Positions 34,779 through 41,899 of a stretch of 64,000 bases of DNA are shown here, one piece after another (position 1 is the first letter of the stretch; every line of letters begins with the position of its first letter). A program made the position numbers and the translations under genes. The notes under the pieces are model-generated. The model did not search any database. It worked only from the letters and a program-made list of their open reading frames with translations, and was not told the origin of the DNA. This DNA comes from Caulobacter radicis (lineage in GTDB: Bacteria; Pseudomonadota; Alphaproteobacteria; Caulobacterales; Caulobacteraceae), in the NCBI RefSeq assembly GCF_003094615.1, contig NZ_QDKO01000032.1:186001-250000 (forward strand), written 5' to 3'.

Positions 34779-36161
34779 ATGTTCGAATTCGTGGGGCGCG
34801 ATCTGATGAGGCTTCTGGGCGTCGAGGGCCAGGGACGGATGTCCCATGCCGCGGCGCACCGGGAAGGCCTGACCGGCGGCGACACCGCGCTGCTGGAACT
34901 GATGGACCTGCGCCTGCTGACCAACGAAGCCCGCGCCGCCGACGTCGCCGCCGGCCGGATCGGCTGCAAGGACCGCGCGGTGCGTCTGCTGGAGGCCGCC
35001 GTGGTCTGGCGCGAAGTGGCCCGTCGCACCGGCGACGCCGCGGCCCTGCGCAAGGGCGCGGCCCAGGCCGAGGCCGCCGCCCGGCTGGCCGACACCGAAC
35101 GCAAGACCGACCTCGTCTGCGCCGCCCGCTGCGAGCAGGCGGTGCTGGCCATGCTGGGCGCCGAACTTTTCGGCGACGAGGGCCTGCACGCCGCCGCCGG
35201 CGCCACGCTTTCCCTGGCCAGGACGGCCCACGGCCCGCACGCCGCCCTGGCCGCCAGCCTGCTGGCCGCCGTCGACGGCCGCATGGCCCTGTCCGACAAC
35301 GACATCGACCGCGCCCTGGCCGCGGCCCAGGCCTTCGAGGCGCCGCTGGCGATCCTGGCCGGCGAGCGCGGCGCCAAGTCCGGCGGCGCGCGCCTGCAAC
35401 TGGCCGAACAGCGCGCGGCCCGCATCGACCTGCTGCTGGCTTGCGCCGTGCGCCTGAAGGACCGCGCCCTGGTCGAGGTCGCCCTGTCCGAATCGCGGAC
35501 GGCGCTGGCCGCCTTGGACCCCGACTTCGAGCCCCTGACCTGGTCGCGCCTCGAACTGATGCGGGCCGAGGCCCTGGCGCGGCTTGGCGATTTCGACGGC
35601 GAGCTGTCGCTGATCGCCGACGCCGTCGAGGCCGCGACCCAGGCCCTGGAGCCGCTGGATCCCGGCCACAGCCCGCTGGACTGGGCCCGCGCCCAGGCCT
35701 CGCTGGGCGAGACCCTGCAGGCCATGGGCGAGGCGACGACCTCCGAGCGCTGCTTCGAGCAGGCCGTCACCTGTTTCGACCGCGCCACCCACATCGTGAA
35801 GGTGCAGCCGGCGCTGACCCTGCGCGCCGCCGTCGCCAACAACCGCGCCCTCAGCCTGGCGCGCTGCGCCGAGCTGACCGCGGACCTGGCCGTGCTCGAC
35901 GCCGCCGAGATGGCCTTCAAGGCCGAACTGGCCGAGCAGCCGGGCGCGCGCGATCCGGCCGGCTGGGCCGTGGCCCAGATGAACCTGGCCCGCCTCTACG
36001 AGGCCCGGGTCGAGATCACCGGCCGCGACGACGGGCGCCTGGACCGCGCGGCCACCGCCCTGGCCGTGGCGTTCGACGTCTTCGCCGAGCTTGGCCTGCG
36101 GTCGCTGACCGACATGGCGGCCCAGGGGTTGCAGCGGATCAAGCAGGCGAACGCCGCCTGA
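34779..36161 (+). CDS. Large helical-repeat protein, function unknown
   Basis: A 460-residue, Ala-rich all-helical protein with TPR-like repeats throughout (for example LARLGDFDGELSLIADAVEAATQALEPLDP, and AQASLGETLQAMGEATTSERCFEQAVTCFDRAT). No signal peptide or membrane segment. The N-terminus (MFEFVGRDLMRLLGVEGQGRMSHAAAHREGLTGGDTALLELMDLRLL) is distinct and could bind a partner. I chose the ATG at 34779, with GGAG upstream; a GTG at 34761 is an alternative. The CtrA-type promoter suggests cell-cycle timing. I cannot name it. Confidence 0.72.
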   Translation: MFEFVGRDLMRLLGVEGQGRMSHAAAHREGLTGGDTALLELMDLRLLTNEARAADVAAGRIGCKDRAVRLLEAAVVWREVARRTGDAAALRKGAAQAEAAARLADTERKTDLVCAARCEQAVLAMLGAELFGDEGLHAAAGATLSLARTAHGPHAALAASLLAAVDGRMALSDNDIDRALAAAQAFEAPLAILAGERGAKSGGARLQLAEQRAARIDLLLACAVRLKDRALVEVALSESRTALAALDPDFEPLTWSRLELMRAEALARLGDFDGELSLIADAVEAATQALEPLDPGHSPLDWARAQASLGETLQAMGEATTSERCFEQAVTCFDRATHIVKVQPALTLRAAVANNRALSLARCAELTADLAVLDAAEMAFKAELAEQPGARDPAGWAVAQMNLARLYEARVEITGRDDGRLDRAATALAVAFDVFAELGLRSLTDMAAQGLQRIKQANAA

Positions 36162-36220
36162 CCCGAAATGAAACGCGGACGCCCTGACGGGACATCCGAC
36201 AAGACCATAGGGAAGATACA

Positions 36221-36526
36221 GTGATCGCTTCGTTCGTTCTCGCCGCCGCCGTCACCACCGCCGCTCCGGCCCTGCAAGCCGAGCCGCAGGCCCGCGTGGT
36301 CCAGGTGGCGCAACCGCGCGAAGCCGTCGCCCTGCTCAGCTGCATGGTCAAGTCGAACGGCGGCCTGACCGATTGCAGCGTCCAGGCCGAAAGCCCCACC
36401 GACCTGGGCGTCGGCGACGCGGCCCTGCAGATGGCCTCGCAGATCCAGGTCGAGCTGCTGGGCCCGGACGGCAAGAGCCGCGCCGGTTCGTTCATCGACG
36501 TGCCGATCCGCATCCGCATTCGCTAA
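36221..36526 (+). CDS. Exported single-domain TonB C-terminal-like protein
   Basis: A 101-residue protein from a GTG with GGGAAG upstream. The signal is MIASFVLAAAVTTAAPALQA. The mature part (about 22-101) looks like the C-terminal domain of TonB/TolA energy transducers: AVALLSCMVKSNGGLTDCSVQAESPTDLGVGDAALQMASQIQV, ending FIDVPIRIRI. There is no membrane anchor beyond the signal and no Pro-rich stalk. It would be a free periplasmic domain. The role is not known. Confidence 0.68.
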   Translation: MIASFVLAAAVTTAAPALQAEPQARVVQVAQPREAVALLSCMVKSNGGLTDCSVQAESPTDLGVGDAALQMASQIQVELLGPDGKSRAGSFIDVPIRIRIR

Positions 36527-36587
36527 ATCGCAGGGCGAGCGCGCTTCCGGGCTCGCCTTCATCTCCGGTTCCGCCTAAAGCTGGACC

Positions 36588-37415
36588 ATGGCTTCCGAGC
36601 ACCGCGCCGGCTGGTTGATCGCGCTCGCCGTGGTGGCGGGAAGCCTCGCCGTCGCCGGCGGCCTGGCCGTTCGGCGCGAGCGCGCGCTGGCGGCGGAAGC
36701 GCCGGCCTATGTCCCCACGCCCTCCGAAGAGTTCGCGCTGGTCTTCGCCGAGATGGCGATCGACGAGAAGCGCCTGCTGCGCGAAAGCCTGGGCGAGGGC
36801 AGGGAGGCGGAGGCTCGCCACATCGCCGCGACGCCGCGTCTGGCGCGTCGCGAGGGCGACGTCCTCTTCATTCGCCACGACGGGCGCGACGTGGCCTCGT
36901 TCGCCGACGACGCCAACCTCTGCGAGGGTTTCGACAATTGCAGCCGCTGGCGTTTCCTGGGCGAGCTGGTCCTGGGGCCGCGCCGCTATCCCTATCTCAG
37001 CTTCTTCCATGGCGAGGGCGACGAGATCACCATGCTGGTGGACGCCCGGGGCGAGCTCGTCGCCTTCGGTCAGGGCCTGCCCAGCGCCTCGCCTGACGGG
37101 CGTTGGCTGGTGATCGCCGGCCATGACGACTACGGCTCCAACCTGTCGGTGTTCGCGGTCGGGCCCGATGGACTGAAGTTCGTCGCCGACAGCCAGGAGG
37201 CCTGCCAGCCGGCGCGCTGGCTGGAGCGCGATCGGCTGGAGATGGTCTGCGAGTTCCGGGCCGGCGAATCGACCCGCGCCATGCTCGTCCACGACCGGGG
37301 CTGGCGACTGGAAGCCCCGCCCGACGCCCCGCGGCCCGTGCCGGCGGTGAAGCCCGAGGCCGACGACGAGCCCGGCTACTTCGAAGGCAAGGGTTATCGC
37401 CGGCTGGCGCGCTGA
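36588..37415 (+). CDS. Membrane-anchored protein of unknown function
   Basis: A 275-residue protein with one N-terminal membrane helix (GWLIALAVVAGSLAVAGGLAV, about 8-28). The soluble part is beta-rich with propeller-like elements (SPDGRWLVIAGHDDYGSNLSVFAVGPDGLKFVADS). Cysteines at about 103, 109 and later are few and spread. I recognise no family. The gene overlaps nothing and is followed closely (4 bp) by the convergent J-domain gene. Confidence 0.7.
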   Translation: MASEHRAGWLIALAVVAGSLAVAGGLAVRRERALAAEAPAYVPTPSEEFALVFAEMAIDEKRLLRESLGEGREAEARHIAATPRLARREGDVLFIRHDGRDVASFADDANLCEGFDNCSRWRFLGELVLGPRRYPYLSFFHGEGDEITMLVDARGELVAFGQGLPSASPDGRWLVIAGHDDYGSNLSVFAVGPDGLKFVADSQEACQPARWLERDRLEMVCEFRAGESTRAMLVHDRGWRLEAPPDAPRPVPAVKPEADDEPGYFEGKGYRRLAR

Positions 37416-37419
37416 GCGC

Positions 37420-38073
37420 CTACTTCGCCAGTCCCGACTTCTGCAGGGTCTTGTAGGCCTTGATGACGCGCTGGAGCTTGTGCTCGGCGCTGCGGTCGCC
37501 GCCGTTCATGTCGGGGTGGCAGCGCTTGAGCAGTTCCTTGTAGCGCGTGCGGATGGCCGCGGCGTCGGCGTCGACGTCCAGGTCCATGTCGGCCAGGGCC
37601 TGGCGTTCCAGCTTGCCCAGGGCGCGGCCCGAGGCCGCTGATTCCGCGCGGCGCTGCTGGGCGCGGAACAGTCCGAAGGGGTCGGCCATGTTTCGGGCGT
37701 CGCGGGCGGCGGCGGCGGCGGCCTCGCGCGAGCCGGCGTCGGCCTTCATGCTCCAGGTCGGCCGGCCGCCGGTCATCTTCTCGCGCTCCTGCTCGGCGCG
37801 AATCTGACCCTCGTTCATGCCGGCGTAGAAGTTCCAGTTCTTGTTGTATTCGGCCGCGTGCTGCTGGCAGAAGTTGTAGTATTGGCCGGGCAGGTCGCGG
37901 CTCTTGGGCGCCTTGGCCTCCGCGGGGCGCAGGCAGTCGGGATGCTCGCAGCGCTTCTGGCCGGGCTTGAGTTTGTAGACGTCGTCCGCGCGCGGACCCT
38001 CCTCCTCGCCCGGCTTGGGCGGGCGGACTCGGATGTCGAAGAACTTGGGGCGGTACTCGAACGCGCGGCTCAT
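37420..38073 (-). CDS. J-domain protein with an N-terminal Cys/His cluster
   Basis: A 217-residue co-chaperone candidate. The J-domain is at the C-terminus (about 155-217), with HPD at 186-188 (RYKELLKRCHPDMNGG) that should stimulate Hsp70. The N-terminal half carries CEHPDCLRP (about 40-50) and YNFCQQHAAEYN, which together could bind zinc. This order, cysteine cluster then J-domain, is seen in alphaproteobacterial DnaJ-like proteins. It is divergent from bolA, 43 bp away. Confidence 0.88.
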   Translation of the reverse strand: MSRAFEYRPKFFDIRVRPPKPGEEEGPRADDVYKLKPGQKRCEHPDCLRPAEAKAPKSRDLPGQYYNFCQQHAAEYNKNWNFYAGMNEGQIRAEQEREKMTGGRPTWSMKADAGSREAAAAAARDARNMADPFGLFRAQQRRAESAASGRALGKLERQALADMDLDVDADAAAIRTRYKELLKRCHPDMNGGDRSAEHKLQRVIKAYKTLQKSGLAK

Positions 38074-38116
38074 GGCGCTTAGAGTAAGCGCAGGCTATTT
38101 CCGTTCAAGGATTGAC

Positions 38117-38404
38117 ATGCCGGAGATCGCCATGGGCGCCGTTGCGGACACCATCGAAGCCAAGCTCACCGCCGCCTTTTCGCCGACTCGGCTGGAATTG
38201 GTCGACGACAGCGATCGCCACAACGGCCATGCCGGGCACCGGGAAGGCGGGGAGAGCCACTTCAACCTGACGATCGAGGCGCAGGCCTTTGCCGGCAAGC
38301 CGCGCGTGGCCCGCCAGCGGTTGATTTTCCAGGCCCTGCGCGAGGAGATGGCCGGCCCCGTGCACGCCCTGTCGATCGTCGCCCTGGCGCCGGGCGAAAG
38401 CTGA
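38117..38404 (+). CDS. bolA: BolA family protein
   Basis: A 95-residue BolA/IbaG fold protein. The family pattern is AFSPTRLELVDDSDRHNGHAGHREGGESHFNLTIEAQAFAGKPRVARQRLIFQAL. BolA proteins partner with monothiol glutaredoxins in Fe-S handling, and affect envelope and motility. I chose the ATG at 38117, with AAGG 7 bases upstream. An ATG five codons further in is also possible. No glutaredoxin gene is adjacent. Confidence 0.92.
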   Translation: MPEIAMGAVADTIEAKLTAAFSPTRLELVDDSDRHNGHAGHREGGESHFNLTIEAQAFAGKPRVARQRLIFQALREEMAGPVHALSIVALAPGES

Positions 38405-38493
38405 ACCAGGAGGTGCGGTTTGCGCTTGCATAACCGCCCCGCGACTGATTGCCTCGGTTCCCGGCGCGATCCTGCCGGGACCCGAGGGATGGC

Positions 38494-38925
38494 ATGAGCG
38501 CCGCACGTTCTTTTTCCGATATTCCAGGCTCCGACGAGGCCGCCATCGCCGCGCGGCTGCCGGCTTATCTGGCGCGGTCCTACGCCCGCTATTCGAACTT
38601 CACCGTCGCCAGCGCCGTGGTCGACGACCAGGGCGGCGTGCATTTCGGCGTCAATGTCGAGAACGCCGCCTATCCGTCGGGCACCTGCGCCGAGCAGACC
38701 GCCATCGGGGCGATGATCACCGCCGGCGGCCGCAGGATCGAGCGCGTCTACATCGCCGCCGGCTCCGACGCCGTGGTCCAGCCCTGCGGCGCCTGCCGCC
38801 AGCGCATCGGCGAGTTCGCCGCCAAGACCTGCGAGATCGTTTCGGTGCAGGGCGGCGCGGCCACCGTGCGCACGCCGTTCTGGAGCCTGCTGCCCGAAGC
38901 GTTCGGACCGGGGGATCTGGAGTAG
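38494..38925 (+). CDS. cdd: Cytidine deaminase
   Basis: A 143-residue zinc enzyme converting cytidine or deoxycytidine to uridine forms. Zinc and proton-shuttle residues are in CAEQTA (Cys65, Glu67) and PCGACRQ (Cys98, Cys101), as in tetrameric Cdd. YSNFTVASAVV and VENAAYPSGTCAEQ are family segments. The ATG at 38494 follows GAGGG. The gene stands alone in pyrimidine salvage, 89 bp after bolA. Confidence 0.95.
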   Translation: MSAARSFSDIPGSDEAAIAARLPAYLARSYARYSNFTVASAVVDDQGGVHFGVNVENAAYPSGTCAEQTAIGAMITAGGRRIERVYIAAGSDAVVQPCGACRQRIGEFAAKTCEIVSVQGGAATVRTPFWSLLPEAFGPGDLE

Positions 38926-38936
38926 GGGGCAACAAG

Positions 38937-39069
38937 ATCCTCCCCCCTGAAGGGGGAGGTGGCCCGGAGGGCCGGAGGGGGAAGTTTCCAATGAGGTGGA
39001 GGTGGCTGCTCGTCGGCAGTGCCTTCCCCCTCAGTCGCTCCGCGACAGCTCCCCCTTCAGGGAGAGCAT
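38937..39069. repeat. Family B intergenic inverted repeat, copy 2
   Basis: The left end ATCCTCCCCCCTGAAGGGGG..., with GGCCCGGAGGGCCGG and GGAGGGGGAAG, is mirrored by CTTCCCCCTCAGTCGCTCCGC...CTCCCCCTTCAGGGAGAGCAT. Copy 3 at 41743-41859 is nearly the same at both ends. It separates the convergent cdd and DUF465 genes. Confidence 0.8.
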
Positions 39070-39074
39070 TTGGA

Positions 39075-39296
39075 TCAAGCAATAATGTCCGGCGTCACCT
39101 GGTCTTCCAGGCTCACGATCTCGTCCTTCAAGGCCAGCTTGCGGCGCTTGAGGCGGGCGATCTGCAGCATGTCGGGCTGGGGGCGTTCCTCCAGGGCCGA
39201 GACGGCGTCGGACAGGTCCTGGTGTTCCTCGCGCAGCGTCGCCAGGCGACGCTCCACCGCGATGATGGTGTCTTCCGAAGGATCGTCGTCATTCAT
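39075..39296 (-). CDS. DUF465 (YdcH-like) small coiled-coil protein
   Basis: A 73-residue protein of the YdcH/DUF465 family. It is a helical hairpin with heptad pattern: IIAVERRLATLREEHQDLSDAVSALEERPQPDMLQIARLKRRKLALKDEIVSLEDQV. GGAGGAAC precedes the ATG at 39296. The role of the family is not known. A second DUF465 protein is encoded at 40584. Confidence 0.88.
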   Translation of the reverse strand: MNDDDPSEDTIIAVERRLATLREEHQDLSDAVSALEERPQPDMLQIARLKRRKLALKDEIVSLEDQVTPDIIA

Positions 39297-39377
39297 GGAC
39301 GTTCCTCCCGTGGGCCCCTGTCCGAAGGCGGTGATAGATAGCAAAGCCTGACGGCCGGTAAAGGTCCGTCTGGTTCT

Positions 39378-39827
39378 TCAGCCGAGGGCGTCGGCAAGTC
39401 GCGCCAGGGCCGCCTCGCGCGGCGGGTCGCCGGTGGCGCGGGCCGCCGCCAGCAGGGCGCCGTAGACGTCGCGCGTGGCGTCGACCGGGCCGCAGGTCGC
39501 CTCCAGGCTTTCCATCAGCACCTTCTCGCCGGCCAGCTCGGCCGCCTTGATCTGCTCGCGGAAGGCGTCGCGGGCGGTGTCGTCCACGTCGCGACGCGTG
39601 GGCTTCAGCGCCCGCCGCACGCCGCGCAACGGCGCGCCGACCTCGGCGTCCCAGGCGCGCACCAGGGCGGCGGCGCGCGGCAGGTCGACGGGGCGTCCCT
39701 CCAGCGCCGCCCAGGCGGCCCACAGCAGGAACGGCACGTTCTGGCCGTGGGCGTCCTGCAGGTGCAGGCACGCGGCTGCGACAGGCTGTCGCGCATAGAC
39801 GGAAAGAGCCCAGTCCCAGAACCGCAT
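39378..39827 (-). CDS. TIGR02444/DUF2390 family protein
   Basis: A 149-residue protein that matches TIGR02444. It begins MRFWDWALSVYARQPVAAACLHLQDAHGQNVPFLLWAAWAAL and ends in a helical Ala-rich segment. It lies 5 bp after ubiX on the same strand, so is probably cotranscribed. Function is not known. The conserved Trp/His-rich N-terminus could bind a small ligand, but that is speculation. Confidence 0.82.
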   Translation of the reverse strand: MRFWDWALSVYARQPVAAACLHLQDAHGQNVPFLLWAAWAALEGRPVDLPRAAALVRAWDAEVGAPLRGVRRALKPTRRDVDDTARDAFREQIKAAELAGEKVLMESLEATCGPVDATRDVYGALLAAARATGDPPREAALARLADALG

Positions 39828-39832
39828 GGCCG

Positions 39833-40450
39833 TTAATTTTCGTCCGCTTGATTGACGGTTGGCAGATCCTCGCCCCAGCGCTTCACCGGCCCCCAGGTGA
39901 GGCCGAAGAGATCGAGGGCGCGGCCGACCGACTGGTCGACCATCTCCTCGATAGAGGCGGGCCTGGCATAGAACGCGGGAACCGGCGGGGCGATCACCGC
40001 GCCCATCTCGGCCAGGCGCGTCAGGGTGCGCAGGTGGCCCAGATGCAGCGGGCTTTCGCGCACCATCAGCACCAGCGGCCGGCGCTCCTTCAGCACCACG
40101 TCGGCGGCGCGGGTCAGCAGGGACGAGGTCACGCCGGTGGCGATCTCGCTCATGGTCCGCACCGAGCAGGGGGCGACGATCATGCCCAGGGTGCGGAACG
40201 AGCCCGAGGCGATCGAGGCGCCGACGTCGCCGACGCGGTGCACGACGTCGGCCATGGCGGCGACGTCGCCGACCGCAAGGCCGGTCTCCTGGGTCAGGGT
40301 CAGGGCCGCCGACTTGCTCATGACGAGGTGGCTCTCGACGCCCAGCTCGCGGCAGGCGGCCAGGGCCCTTAGGCCGTAAAGGGCCCCCGAGGCGCCGGAG
40401 ACGCCGACGACCAGGCGCGGCTTGGAAACGGGGGCTGCGGCGTCCGTCAT
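39833..40450 (-). CDS. ubiX: Flavin prenyltransferase UbiX
   Basis: A 205-residue enzyme that prenylates FMN to give the cofactor for UbiD decarboxylase in ubiquinone synthesis. Signatures are VVGVSGASGALYGLRAL (14-30), SFRTLGMIVAPCSVRTMSEIATG and PLVLMVRESPLHLGHLRTLTRL. The length is typical. It begins an operon with the TIGR02444 gene. The start has no clear ribosome site. Confidence 0.96.
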   Translation of the reverse strand: MTDAAAPVSKPRLVVGVSGASGALYGLRALAACRELGVESHLVMSKSAALTLTQETGLAVGDVAAMADVVHRVGDVGASIASGSFRTLGMIVAPCSVRTMSEIATGVTSSLLTRAADVVLKERRPLVLMVRESPLHLGHLRTLTRLAEMGAVIAPPVPAFYARPASIEEMVDQSVGRALDLFGLTWGPVKRWGEDLPTVNQADEN

Positions 40451-40583
40451 GGTGAATTTTCGTCCGTCACGGGATTAAGCGGCGCCACGTCAAGCGCTGC
40501 TGGTTGCAATCATATGTGATCTGACAGTCCGGGCCAGCGGGTGTTCACTCCCTCGGTCAACAGCCCAAAAGGAGGCCTCACCG

Positions 40584-40757
40584 ATGGCCATCGAATCCCG
40601 TATCCGCGAGCTGGGGTCCCGTCACGAGAACCTCGACCGCACGATTCAGGAGGAGACCAACCGTCCGGGTAGCGACGCCACCAGGCTCCGAGAGCTCAAG
40701 CGGCAGAAGCTCAGGCTCAAGGAGGAGATAGAGGGACTTCGAGCCCGGCTCCATTAG
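40584..40757 (+). CDS. Small DUF465-like coiled-coil protein
   Basis: A 57-residue protein preceded by a near-perfect AAAGGAGG ribosome site 8 bases from the ATG. It reads MAIESRIRELGSRHENL... then a helix rich in Arg, Leu and Glu (LRELKRQKLRLKEEIEGLRARLH). This is the DUF465/YdcH helical-hairpin pattern. It is too short for many gene finders. The transcript probably continues into the structured 3' region that follows. Confidence 0.82.
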   Translation: MAIESRIRELGSRHENLDRTIQEETNRPGSDATRLRELKRQKLRLKEEIEGLRARLH

Positions 40758-40887
40758 AGCCTGCCCGTTTCCGATGGAGGTCGGAAACGGATAAGCAGGC
40801 GCCCCCAAAGAACATTTGGAGCGTGGCGAGCACGCTCCGGCCGAAAGGCATAGAAAAGGCCCATCCGAGCGTCGGATGGGCCTTTTT
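40758..40887 (+). ncRNA. Candidate structured RNA or 3' UTR ending in a terminator
   Basis: Four successive hairpins lie here. The first is a compound stem: GCCTGC-CCGTTTCCGA, a TGGAGG loop, TCGGAAACGG, a 4-base bulge and GCAGGC (40759-40800). The second is GGAGCGTG-GCGAG-CACGCTCC (40818-40838). The third is a short GCC-GAAA-GGC (40840-40849). The last is the terminator at 40855-40887. It may be a small RNA cut from the 3' UTR of the DUF465 gene, or a protective tail. Strand is inferred. Confidence 0.4.
40855..40887 (+). terminator. Bidirectional terminator between the DUF465 gene and trcR
   Basis: A perfect 14-bp stem (AAAGGCCCATCCGA with its complement) has a 3-base loop and ends in five T on the + strand and A-rich on the other. 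It serves the + strand transcript and probably also trcR, which ends at 40909 on the minus strand. Confidence 0.9.
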
Positions 40888-40908
40888 GCTGTCCGTTTCG
40901 GACGAGGA

Positions 40909-41622
40909 TCAGTCCTCGTCGTCCTCGTCGTCGACATTGCCCGAGAACGAGCCGAACACGTCCTCGGCCTTGGGTTCGGCGCGCGAGGCGCGGATGTCGC
41001 GCTCTTCCTGCTCTTCCTCGGTGAGGTAGGCGGTCTCGGCCGCCGGGCGCAGGGTGGGGTCTTCGGCGACGATGCCCTTCTTGGCGTCGTCCTTGGCCTT
41101 CTTCTCGGCCGCCTTCTTGACGAGGGCGTCGAGTTCCAGCTGGCCGACGAGGCCCAGGGTCACCGGGTCGACCGGCTTGATGTTGGCCGCGTTCCAGTGG
41201 GTGCGGTTGCGCACCTGCTCGATGGTGGCCTTGGTCGTGCCGAGGATCTTGGAGATCTGGGCGTCGGTCACTTCCGGGTGGTGGCGAATGAACCAGGCGA
41301 TGGCGTCCGGACGGTCCTGGCGACGCGACACCGGGGTATAGCGCGGGGCCTTCTTGGCCGGCTTCAGCAGCTCGGCGTGACGGCTGACCTGCGCCTTCAT
41401 GCGGTAGTTCGGGTTGCCCTGGGCCTTATCCAGCTCTTCGCGGGTCAGCTGGCCGTTGCCGATGGGATCGGCGCCGCGGATGTCGCGCGCCACTTCGCCG
41501 TCGGCGATGCCGCGGACTTCCAGCGGGTGCAGGCCGCAGAAGTCGGCGATCTGCTCGAAGCTCAGCGAGGTGTTGTCCACGAGCCAGACGGCGGTCGCCT
41601 TGGGCATCAGGATGTCGGACAT
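40909..41622 (-). CDS. trcR: Cell cycle transcriptional regulator TrcR (DUF1013)
   Basis: A 237-residue protein of the alphaproteobacterial DUF1013/TrcR family. It opens MSDILMPKATAVWLVDNTSLSFEQIADFCGLHPLEV, a helix-turn-helix-like segment. A second such region is DAIAWFIRHHPEVTDAQISKILGTTKATIEQVRNRTHWN (about 113-151). The C-terminus is highly acidic (NVDDEDDED). The role in transcription and the cell cycle comes from family knowledge; targets are not known here. GGAGGA precedes the ATG. A hairpin lies in its leader. Confidence 0.88.
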   Translation of the reverse strand: MSDILMPKATAVWLVDNTSLSFEQIADFCGLHPLEVRGIADGEVARDIRGADPIGNGQLTREELDKAQGNPNYRMKAQVSRHAELLKPAKKAPRYTPVSRRQDRPDAIAWFIRHHPEVTDAQISKILGTTKATIEQVRNRTHWNAANIKPVDPVTLGLVGQLELDALVKKAAEKKAKDDAKKGIVAEDPTLRPAAETAYLTEEEQEERDIRASRAEPKAEDVFGSFSGNVDDEDDED

Positions 41623-41644
41623 GCGGTCCTCCAGAAATGACGGC

Positions 41645-41664
41645 GCCCGACCTTTCGGCCGGGC
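41645..41664 (-). promoter_or_regulatory. Leader hairpin upstream of trcR
   Basis: On the minus strand an 8-bp stem (GCCCGGCC with GGTCGGGC, one wobble) closes on a GAAA tetraloop. Its edge is 22 bases before the trcR ATG, next to the ribosome site. A TATAGC-like -10 lies about 30 bp further upstream. It may affect mRNA stability or translation. Confidence 0.4.
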
Positions 41665-41742
41665 GGGGTTGTTCAACACCGAGCTATAATGCGGTTCTAA
41701 GCGAAAGGGAACGGGGATCGATCATCTGTCGTCCGTCTCGCG

Positions 41743-41859
41743 ATCCTCCCCCTGAAGGGGGAGGCGGCCCGAAGGGCCGGAGGGGGAAGCGGCCTCTGAG
41801 CCGCCGCAACAACCTCCCCCTCAGTCGCTCCGCGACAGCTCCCCCTTCAGGGGGAGCAT
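41743..41859. repeat. Family B intergenic inverted repeat, copy 3
   Basis: Left end ATCCTCCCCCTGAAGGGGG, then GGCGGCCCGAAGGGCCGG and GGAGGGGGAAG. Right end ACCTCCCCCTCAGTCGCTCC...CTCCCCCTTCAGGGGGAGCAT. It sits between trcR and the quinone oxidoreductase gene, both on the minus strand. Confidence 0.8.
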
Positions 41860-41899
41860 CTTGAGGCGCGAGCTCACACCTCGCGGATGATGAACATAC

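Noticed and set aside
40501..40520. An ATCATATGTGAT palindrome before the small DUF465 gene as an FNR or CRP site
   Set aside because: The half-sites are in the wrong order for FNR (TTGAT-N4-ATCAA), and the CRP consensus does not fit. Nothing else supports it.
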